Shown: positions 33,931 to 40,812 of the stretch, one piece after another
Layout of the letters: each line of letters begins with the position of its first letter
Numbering within the stretch: position 1 is the stretch's first letter
Assembly (NCBI RefSeq): GCF_003020115.1
Contig: NZ_PYFX01000012.1
Span: forward strand, 62,001 to 126,000
Direction of reading: 5' to 3'
DNA length: 64,000 nt
Source of the DNA: Bradyrhizobium sp. MOS002
GTDB lineage: Bacteria; Pseudomonadota; Alphaproteobacteria; Rhizobiales; Xanthobacteraceae
The notes under the pieces: generated by a model
What the model was told of the DNA's origin: nothing
Seen by the model: only the letters and a program-made list of their open reading frames with translations
Database searches by the model: none
Position numbers and translations under genes: made by a program

Positions 33931-35250
33931 ATGAGCGCGGATGTCCTGATAGGTGACGGCGAGGCGGTGCGGCTGACACCTCATCCACTGCGCGCAGCAG
34001 TGCTCGGCGAGGTTCATGCCCGCCCGTTCACGCCGATTTCGGTGCCATCGCGCGTCGTGCATTTTGCCTTCGATACGTCGGGCCCACGCGCCCAGGTCGA
34101 CCGCGCCAACCTGATCACATTCTGCACCTCGCGCGGGCTGCAACCGCCGTCGCCTGCCGAAAAGCATCATCGTGCCCCGTTCGGCACGACCGTGCTGCGA
34201 TGGGAACAGCACTCCGAATTTACCACCTACACCTGGGAAATGCCGGCTGATCCGGCCGCCGCGCCATTCCATCCGGACGCCGCCTCGCTGGCGCTGCCGA
34301 TGCGGCTCGTGCCTCAGCCCGGCCCGCTGCTGGTGGCTGTCGACCTGCATCTTCTGACCGAGGATCTGCAACGAACCGCGCCGGAGCGCCTCTTTGACAA
34401 TGCCAGTCTGGCCGTCGCCGAAAACTCGGACGGCGCCGCGCTCTACGCAACCGACTTTCAGCCGGGCCCTTCGGGCTTTGTCCGCATCCTCGTTGCCAAC
34501 CGCACGATGTCGCCGGAACGCGCCGGCGCGTTGGTCCAGCGGGTGATCGAGCTCGAGACCTATCGTACGCTGGCCCTGCTCGGCCTGCCGGAAACACAAC
34601 GGCTGTCGCCGTCTATCGCAGCCGCGGAGCGCCGCCTCGTCGAAGTCACAGACCAGATGCGCCAGGCCGGTGACCTCGCCGCCAATCACAAGCTGCTCGA
34701 CGAGCTGACTGCCCTGGCCGCCGAGGTTGAAGCCGGGGCGGCCGCCAGTGTGTTTCGATTTGGCGCCAGTCGCGCCTATGAGGAGATCGTCGAGCAACGC
34801 TTGCAGACCATCGGTGAACGCAAGGTCGGTGGGCTCCCTACGTGGTCGTCGTTTCTGGCACGCCGGATGAAGCCGGCGTTGCGCACATGCGTCACCACCG
34901 AGGCGCGGCAATCAAGCCTTTCGTTGAAGCTCGCACGCGCCGCAAACCTGTTGCGGACCCGCGTCGATGTCGAGCTCGAGCAGCAGAATCAGGAACTTCT
35001 GAAGTCGATGAACGCGCGGACGCGGCTGCAGCTGCGGCTGCAGGCCACAGTCGAAGGCCTGTCGGTCGCGGCGATCACCTATTACGTGGTGAGCCTGTTT
35101 GGATATATCGCAAAGGCGGCACATGACAGCGGCACTCTCCATGTCGAGCCCAGCGTCGCTACGGCCGCCTTCGTTCCAGTTGCTGGCTTTGCGATCTGGT
35201 GGACGGTGCGTGGTATCCGCAGGAAGCACATCGCCCGTGAGGATCGATGA
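33931..35250 (+). CDS. DUF3422 family membrane-anchored protein
   Basis: Protein of 439 residues of the DUF3422 family, recognised from the N-terminal HPLRAAVLGEVHARPFTPI and the FGTTVLRWEQHSEFTTYTW segment. The middle is helical and probably coiled (about 220-390), and two C-terminal hydrophobic segments (ATVEGLSVAAITYYVVSLFGYI and ATAAFVPVAGFAIWW) anchor it. Function is unknown. Its stop overlaps the start of the next gene (ATGA), so the two likely work together. Confidence 0.85.
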   Translation: MSADVLIGDGEAVRLTPHPLRAAVLGEVHARPFTPISVPSRVVHFAFDTSGPRAQVDRANLITFCTSRGLQPPSPAEKHHRAPFGTTVLRWEQHSEFTTYTWEMPADPAAAPFHPDAASLALPMRLVPQPGPLLVAVDLHLLTEDLQRTAPERLFDNASLAVAENSDGAALYATDFQPGPSGFVRILVANRTMSPERAGALVQRVIELETYRTLALLGLPETQRLSPSIAAAERRLVEVTDQMRQAGDLAANHKLLDELTALAAEVEAGAAASVFRFGASRAYEEIVEQRLQTIGERKVGGLPTWSSFLARRMKPALRTCVTTEARQSSLSLKLARAANLLRTRVDVELEQQNQELLKSMNARTRLQLRLQATVEGLSVAAITYYVVSLFGYIAKAAHDSGTLHVEPSVATAAFVPVAGFAIWWTVRGIRRKHIAREDR

Positions 35251-36758
35251 GGTTCCTTGTCGGATTACTCGCGACCGTGGCGATCCTGATCGGGCTGTTT
35301 GAATTGCATGAAGACAGCCGGGACCTGAATGTCACGCGGACCGTCGTCGGCGAAACACCGGTCACGGTCTTCAGACGACAATCCGCCGCGCCTGCACCAG
35401 TCATCATGATCGCGCACGGCTTTGCCGGTTCGCAGCAGCTGATGCAGCCGTTCGCCGAAACGCTTGCGCGCAACGGCTACATCGCGGTGACCTTCGATTT
35501 TCTCGGCCATGGCCGTAACCCTGCCCCGATGCATGGCGATATCAACGAGGGCTTGACGATCACCGCCGCATTGCTGGAGCAATTGACTGACATTGCCGCG
35601 TCGGCACGCAAGCTGCCCGGGAGCGATGGCCGGCTCGCGGTACTCGGACATTCGATGGCGTCCGACATCGTGGTGCGGTTCGCGCAAGCCCACCCGGACG
35701 TCGAGGCGACCGCCGCGGTCTCGGTGTTTTCGCCCGTCGTGACACCGGCCAGTCCGCGCAATCTGCTTGTCATCGTCGGCGCGCTGGAGCCTGCGATGCT
35801 CCGGAACGAAGGCCTGCGCATCGTCAGCCTCACCGCCGGCGGGACGGCAATCCCCGGCGAGACTTACGGGCAATTCTCCGACGGCACCGCGCGAAAGCTC
35901 GTGCTGGCGCGCGATGTCGAACATATCGGCGTGCTCTACAGTCATGACAGCATGGTCGAAGCTGTGCAATGGATGAATGCGGCCTTCGGCGACCGGCCTT
36001 ATGAAGAGGTCGCCAGCCGCGGGCGCTGGCTGGCGCTGGTGTTTGCCGGGATTGTCGCACTGGCGTGGCCGCTGTCGGCATTGTTGCCGGCTGTGAGCCC
36101 GAGCCCAGCCGGCGCAAGCCTGGGCTGGAAGGCGCTGATGACGGGCGCGCTCCTGCCGGCGATCGTGACCCCGCTGTTGCTCTGGAAGATGCCGACTGAC
36201 TTTCTGCCGATCCTGCTCGGCGATTATTTGATGCTGCATTTTCTGCTCTATGGTGCTCTCTCGAGCGCAATCCTTGTCTACTTGCGCAGGGGTCACTCGC
36301 CGGCCGTCGCGAATGTCGCCTGGACACGGGTCGCGATCGCAGCAGCCGCAGTATCCGCCTACAACGTCCTGGCCTTCGGCCTTCCGATCGACGCCTATGT
36401 GTTCTCGTTCCTGCCAATCCCGGCGCGGCTGCCGCTGATCGTCGCAATCGCCTGCGGGACGCTGCCTTACTTCATTGCCGACGAGTGGCTGACAAGTAGC
36501 CGCGATTCCCGAATAGGCGCTTACGCGCTCACCAAATTCTGTTTCCTGCTCTCGCTTGCGATTGCCGTGGCGCTCAATCCGATGAAGCTGTTCTTCCTCG
36601 TCATTATCGGGCCTGCGATCCTGTTGCTGTTCCTGGCCTTTGGGCTGATCAGCCGCTGGAGCTACGCGGCGACGCATCATCCGCTGCCGGGCGCACTCGC
36701 CAACGCAACGCTGTTCGCATGGGCGATCGCGGTGACGTTTCCGATGATCGTGCGATAA
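35247..36758 (+). CDS. Alpha/beta hydrolase fused to a multi-span membrane domain
   Basis: 503 residues. After an N-terminal membrane segment, residues about 40-240 form an alpha/beta hydrolase (IMIAHGFAGSQQLMQPFAETLARNGY, nucleophile elbow VLGHSMASDI). Residues from about 260 to the end form seven or eight membrane helices. This fusion architecture occurs in rhizobia and related bacteria without an assigned substrate. It overlaps the DUF3422 gene by four bases, so they are an operon. Confidence 0.8.
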   Translation: MRFLVGLLATVAILIGLFELHEDSRDLNVTRTVVGETPVTVFRRQSAAPAPVIMIAHGFAGSQQLMQPFAETLARNGYIAVTFDFLGHGRNPAPMHGDINEGLTITAALLEQLTDIAASARKLPGSDGRLAVLGHSMASDIVVRFAQAHPDVEATAAVSVFSPVVTPASPRNLLVIVGALEPAMLRNEGLRIVSLTAGGTAIPGETYGQFSDGTARKLVLARDVEHIGVLYSHDSMVEAVQWMNAAFGDRPYEEVASRGRWLALVFAGIVALAWPLSALLPAVSPSPAGASLGWKALMTGALLPAIVTPLLLWKMPTDFLPILLGDYLMLHFLLYGALSSAILVYLRRGHSPAVANVAWTRVAIAAAAVSAYNVLAFGLPIDAYVFSFLPIPARLPLIVAIACGTLPYFIADEWLTSSRDSRIGAYALTKFCFLLSLAIAVALNPMKLFFLVIIGPAILLLFLAFGLISRWSYAATHHPLPGALANATLFAWAIAVTFPMIVR

Positions 36759-36791
36759 GGTTTGCGCACGACCTGCTGGAGTTATTGAGAC

Positions 36792-37289
36792 ATGTGGCCA
36801 CCCAAGCGCATTGAACCCTTGCCCGGACAAGAGTCCGTCTGGGATTATCCGCGTCCGCCGCGGCTGGAGAAGATGGACGCGCGGCTGCGCGTCATCTTCA
36901 ACGCGCAGATTGTTGCCGATACCACGGCGGGCTATCGCGTCCTCGAAACCAGTCATCCGCCCATCTACTACATTCCGCCCGACGATATCGCGCGACAATA
37001 TCTGCTGGACGCGGCGGGCAGCTCGTGGTGCGAATTCAAGGGGCACGCAAAATACTGGTCGCTCGATGTCGATGGCCGGACGTCCGAGCGCGCGGCCTGG
37101 AGCTATCCTTCGCCATCGCCGGGATTTGTAGATATCGCGAGGCATCTGGCCTTCTATGCCTCGCGCGTCGATGAATGCTGGGTGGACGACGAACGCGCCC
37201 AGCCTCAGGACGGCGACTTCTACGGCGGCTGGATCACCTCGCGCATCGTTGGACCGTTCAAGGGCGGCGCAGGGACGCGCGGATGGTAG
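36792..37289 (+). CDS. DUF427 domain protein
   Basis: Soluble protein of 165 residues with one DUF427 domain. Family motifs are RVIFNAQIVADTTAGYRVLETSHPPIYYIP, WCEFKGHAKYW and the C-terminal FYGGWITSRIVGPFKG. The fold is known but no biochemical role is. It follows the membrane hydrolase by 33 bases and converges on the small membrane protein gene. Confidence 0.85.
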   Translation: MWPPKRIEPLPGQESVWDYPRPPRLEKMDARLRVIFNAQIVADTTAGYRVLETSHPPIYYIPPDDIARQYLLDAAGSSWCEFKGHAKYWSLDVDGRTSERAAWSYPSPSPGFVDIARHLAFYASRVDECWVDDERAQPQDGDFYGGWITSRIVGPFKGGAGTRGW

Positions 37290-37313
37290 GGCGCGAGTCT
37301 CCTGCGGGTATCC

Positions 37314-37751
37314 TTACTTTGGCTGTCCGGTTGAACCGTTCTCGGGGCCGACGCCGGTATTCGAGGAGGTCGGAGCACCGCGTGTGTCCGGCGCGGGATT
37401 GACCGGCTGATACAGCTTCGGCTGGTCAGGCGTGCCGGCCGGCTGCGACATTCCCGTGGTTGCGCCACCGACCGGCGCCGGCGCTTGCGCGGTTTCGACG
37501 CGCGATTTGTTGTTATAGCCAAGCGTGAGCAGGCCCATCACCGCGAGCGCAAGCACGAAGAACCCGGCCAATTCGGGTGCGGCTCCGCTCGGCGCGACGC
37601 CGCGGCTGTTTCCATCGCCTTCGAGCGCCGTCGCCGCGATTTCGCGGTTGGTTCGGGATCGCAGAAAATAGATGAATGCACCGGCAATGATGAATGTCGT
37701 TGCCGCGAGGGTGAAGAACATCAACCAGCTGATCGGATTGTCGCCTTGCAT
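37314..37751 (-). CDS. Membrane protein with Pro-rich tail, divergent from the ECF sigma factor
   Basis: Protein of 145 residues with two membrane helices (about 8-28 and 62-80) and a long Pro/Ala/Gly-rich, Asn-rich tail (QAPAPVGGATTGMSQPAGTPDQP onward) that would face one side of the membrane. ATG 37751 has GGAGG six bases ahead, while the longer frame has no such site. It is transcribed away from the sigma factor gene over a region that carries a PpsR-type box. It has no zinc-binding or cupin motif, so it is not a recognised anti-sigma factor. Confidence 0.7.
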   Translation of the reverse strand: MQGDNPISWLMFFTLAATTFIIAGAFIYFLRSRTNREIAATALEGDGNSRGVAPSGAAPELAGFFVLALAVMGLLTLGYNNKSRVETAQAPAPVGGATTGMSQPAGTPDQPKLYQPVNPAPDTRGAPTSSNTGVGPENGSTGQPK

Positions 37752-37895
37752 GGGTAGCCTCCATTGTAGGGTTGGGATGACAATTGAGGCGGCTGGACTT
37801 GGTTCCTGGGGGCGCACACGGGGCCTGCTGGAGGAGCCAACTAGCTGACTATCCAATAATAATCTCGAGCTTCGCGCTGGACTGTCACACTCACA

Positions 37896-37913
37896 TGTAA
37901 ACTTTAATTGACA
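37896..37913. promoter_or_regulatory. PpsR-type operator before the ECF sigma factor gene
   Basis: TGTAAACTTTAATTGACA matches TGT-N12-ACA exactly, with the same AT-rich middle as the operators at crtI and crtE/crtD. It lies 58 bases before the sigma factor start and 144 bases from the divergent membrane protein start. Confidence 0.6.
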
Positions 37914-37971
37914 CTCGCGCGGACATCGGAGAGCTTAAGCAGACGGATGTGCCGGCAGCCCCGGGGATGAC

Positions 37972-38622
37972 ATGGCGCCAACAACGAGTGGTCTGGGCAT
38001 TGCCCAAAGCGATTCCGCCGAGCTCGAGCATCTCCTGCTGGGCATGGCGGGAGGCGATGAGCCGGCCTTCGCAAAGCTGCACGCGGCCACGCGGCGCAAG
38101 CTGTTCTCGACCGTGCTGCTGGTCGTCAGGCGCCGGCATCTGGCAGAGGAGATCGTGCAGGAGGCCTATGTTCGCATCTGGCTGAACGCGGCGGCGTACC
38201 GTTCGGCGCTGGGCTCGCCCATGCTGTGGATGATCACGATCGCCAGGAATCTCGCGATCGATGCCGCGCGAAGGCCGTCGCGGGAAATCTATCGCGACCA
38301 GTCGGCCCTGCTGGAGTTTCCCGCCGACGCGCCCACGGCGCTGGAGAGCATGGAGAGCCGGGAAAACGAAAGCGACACCGCCCGGCTGCAGCAGAGCATG
38401 CTGTCCGCGTTGCAAACGCTCGATCCGGCACGGCGTCACCTGGTGATCGCGGCCTATCTCCACGGTCAAAGCCGCGATCGGCTGGCAGCGCAGTATGGCG
38501 TCCCGGTCAACACCATCAAGACCTGGCTGCGGCGCGCACTGCTGCACGTGCGGGCGCAAATCGGAGCCATGCCGCCGGGCGATGATGATGTCCGCGCGCT
38601 GACGCCCGCCTTGGGCCACTAG
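37972..38622 (+). CDS. ECF-type RNA polymerase sigma factor
   Basis: Sigma-70 family protein of 216 residues. Region 2 contains AEEIVQEAYVRIWLNAAAYRSALGSPMLWMITIARNLAIDAARRPS, and region 4 contains LAAQYGVPVNTIKTWLRRALLHVR. No anti-sigma gene flanks it, although sigma factors of this type (SigK/RpoE-like) usually have one next to them. It starts with ATG after the divergent promoter region that carries a PpsR-type box, and a response regulator gene follows. Confidence 0.9.
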   Translation: MAPTTSGLGIAQSDSAELEHLLLGMAGGDEPAFAKLHAATRRKLFSTVLLVVRRRHLAEEIVQEAYVRIWLNAAAYRSALGSPMLWMITIARNLAIDAARRPSREIYRDQSALLEFPADAPTALESMESRENESDTARLQQSMLSALQTLDPARRHLVIAAYLHGQSRDRLAAQYGVPVNTIKTWLRRALLHVRAQIGAMPPGDDDVRALTPALGH

Positions 38623-38757
38623 CGCACGATCGGGAAAACAGTGCAGCGGCTTTCCGTGCTCTGAACGAAACCAGAAGCGATAGCGCGACGAGAGCCGCGC
38701 CGGGAACTTATGTTCACTTTGTAACTTGTGTCTCGGGCTGCAGCGGGGAATGGCGCC

Positions 38758-39150
38758 GTGCCGGAAATCGAAATGCCTGTGATCCTCGTCGTCGAGGACG
38801 AGGAGCTGCTCCAAAGCTTCGTTGCAGACGCGCTGCACGACGGCGGCTTCGAAGCGGTCATCGCATCGTCCGGAGAAGAGGCGGTGACCCTGCTGAAAGC
38901 CCATCACAGCGAATATCGCGCGCTGGTGACCGACATCGACCTGAAAGGCAAAATGGAGGGCTGGGAGGTCGCCCAACACGCCAGGGAGATCCATCCGGAA
39001 TTTCCCATCGTCTATATGAGTGGGGCCGCAGCCGCGGACTGGACCTCCAAAGGTGTTCCCAATAGCGTCATGCTGTCCAAGCCATTTGCTCCGGCGCAAC
39101 TTCTCACCGCGCTCGCCAATCTTCTCAACAGCGGAACGCCGACGACCTAG
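38758..39150 (+). CDS. Single-domain response regulator
   Basis: Stand-alone receiver domain of about 130 residues. The acidic pocket is VVEDEELL, the phosphorylated aspartate is Asp59 (LVTDIDLKG) and the conserved lysine is in LSKPFAPAQ. There is no output domain, so it probably acts by protein contact or as a phosphate sink. The GTG at 38758 (MPEIEMPVILVV) is preferred because GGGGA lies upstream at normal spacing; a GTG at 38728 and an ATG at 38773 are alternatives. No partner kinase is nearby. Confidence 0.85.
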   Translation: MPEIEMPVILVVEDEELLQSFVADALHDGGFEAVIASSGEEAVTLLKAHHSEYRALVTDIDLKGKMEGWEVAQHAREIHPEFPIVYMSGAAAADWTSKGVPNSVMLSKPFAPAQLLTALANLLNSGTPTT

Positions 39151-39354
39151 GCCAGGCGCGTTCAACACAACAGACACGACGACGCATTCTCGCGACCGGC
39201 TTCGCCCGAGCTTTGTGCCGACCTCGCACCCGCGGTCTGCGACGCGAACGTGGCGCGCAAGGAAACAGCATAGCATCACACAGGTTAGGCCATACGGATG
39301 GCTCACCAAACACCTCTGCACCGTGACCTGAAAACTCACACTAGCACCGCTCGA

Positions 39355-39553
39355 TCAGCGCACATCGTTGGCGCGCGCGATAGGGCGTCACGACCAACCG
39401 GCCAAAGATCGTCGGACGATACCTCGCCTGTCGTGGGCAGCTTCCAGAATCTGGAAGGGGACGTGCGCGCGCCCCGATTCGCGACGCGACACGCTTTTCG
39501 CAGACTTCGTCGAGGACCGCGTGTAAAATCGCGGTGGCGGCCGCATCGAACAT
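39355..39553 (-). pseudogene. Decayed small Bradyrhizobium-type protein gene (two frameshifts)
   Basis: Three frames join into one familiar pattern. Frame one gives MFDAAATAILHAVLDEVCEK, the next gives VSRRESGRAHVPFQILEAAH, and the third gives TGEVSSDDLWPVGRDALSRA followed by PTMCA and a stop at 39355. Intact proteins of this rhizobial family run about 65-75 residues with the same start (MFD...VLDEVC), middle (ILEAA) and end (AL..APTM). The two shifts fall near 39490 and 39435. Sequencing error is an alternative explanation. Confidence 0.6.
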
Positions 39554-40590
39554 GAAAGTCCCATTCTAGCGCAGCGTCATCTCGAAACAGAAGCGGGAGG
39601 CGGAGTTCCGCGATGACTGAACCGCAAGCCGTGCTCCACGTCAGCGTGCGACTGCGTTACGCGCAGTGCGGCCACCCACGGCACCAGGCTGCAACTCCCG
39701 GCCGTTTAGCTTTCCAAGTAACGGGGGAGTTGGCCGTCAAAGTGCGGGAAAGGAAAATCAACAATAACGAACGACGTCCAGCAGATGGATCGTCCCGAAA
39801 CTCAGCGCGACCGGCTGAAATCTTCAGAAGCGCAAGTCGGCATCGTTTGCTCGCAACATGGCCCGAGAATTCACATAGGGCTTCTCTGGACATTCCTCTG
39901 GCAGCACCAGAGTCGTTCGTCGAAACACGGCAAGCAACGCCTTTGCTTTCGCTACCCAGTCTGACCTACAATCGCACGTACAAGCGCCTCGGGCATTGCA
40001 TGACACCGCCCGGTACAGCCCGTTCGGTCAGATAGCGGGACATTACGCTGTCATCCAAAAGGTGAGCCAAGACCTCCAGCGTCCGGTCTTCACCTGGTGC
40101 GCTAGCCATGGAATAGGAGCGCCACGCTGACGTCGCCGGAACCTGAAGATGGACGTATTGGCCCTACAGACACTTCAGCGGCGCCACTCCGGCATTTGTG
40201 CCGAAACGCGCACCACGAAAGCGCTCAACCAATCGACGGCTCCAGCTTGATCGAGAACGGCTCTGCTCTAACCAGCTTTGCACGCTCGTATGGGACACAG
40301 ACGTCAAGATCGGTGGCAGCCGCGGCTACACAAGGAAGTATCTCGCCAGCCTGCAATTCAGCAACAGATGCCCTTGAGCAATCTTTCAGGGGAATTTTCA
40401 CATTCCCAATTCGCACGATAATTTTTGAGGGGCACCAGCGCCGCGGGGGGACGGTTTAGTGCATTTCCCTGAGGCATAGATAAATGGCTTATCGGTCCTG
40501 CGATTAGGGCAACACAGGATTGCGATTGATGTTTGACGCCGAACTCGGATAACGTATCGGCGGGCTAACCTGAAACGGGAGTATGCTTCG
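39554..40590. other. About 1 kb without a convincing gene
   Basis: Open frames here (for example 39613-40035 plus, 39657-39893 minus, 40225-40416 minus) have no recognisable domain, poor ribosome sites and unusual residue composition. GC content looks lower than in neighbouring genes. A GATAA-N5-TTATC dyad lies near 40480. It may hold the promoter of the formate dehydrogenase operon and remnants of decayed genes. Confidence 0.45.
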
Positions 40591-40803
40591 TTGAAGAGTA
40601 ACCCTCCGCGAAAGTTTTTTCGACGTGACTTGCTCAAACTGACGATTGTTGGCGTCGGCGTAGTGAGTGCCGGCGATCTGTTGCCCTCCCCGGTTGCTGC
40701 GAAGCCGGTCGAATTGAATCAAAAACGCAAGGCTCGCTATCGACCTGACTCACAGGAAGTCAGGAACTTCTACCGCGTCAACGGCTATCCAACCGCTCGA
40801 TAG
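40591..40803 (+). CDS. Small twin-arginine protein of the formate dehydrogenase locus
   Basis: 70 residues with a Tat-type leader, FFRRDLLKLTIVGVGVVSAGDLLP, then a short polar tail ending RYRPDSQEVRNFYRVNGYPTAR. This matches a small family found just before formate dehydrogenase alpha genes (the formate dehydrogenase region TAT target). Its role is not established; a chaperone or assembly-peptide role has been considered because of the constant linkage. It starts with TTG behind GGGAG and lies ten bases before fdhA. Confidence 0.85.
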   Translation: MKSNPPRKFFRRDLLKLTIVGVGVVSAGDLLPSPVAAKPVELNQKRKARYRPDSQEVRNFYRVNGYPTAR

Positions 40804-40812
40804 GAGACCTCC

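Noticed and set aside
35265..37145. 626-codon minus-strand frame across the membrane hydrolase and DUF427 genes
   Set aside because: It crosses two well-supported genes on the other strand and has shadow-like composition (many Arg, His and Gln).
39613..40035. 140-codon plus-strand frame in the gene-poor stretch
   Set aside because: No domain, weak start, and composition unlike its neighbours. A decayed gene or chance frame is more likely.
40225..40416. 63-codon minus-strand frame before the formate dehydrogenase operon
   Set aside because: GTG start with no ribosome site and no recognisable family. Possible but not supported.
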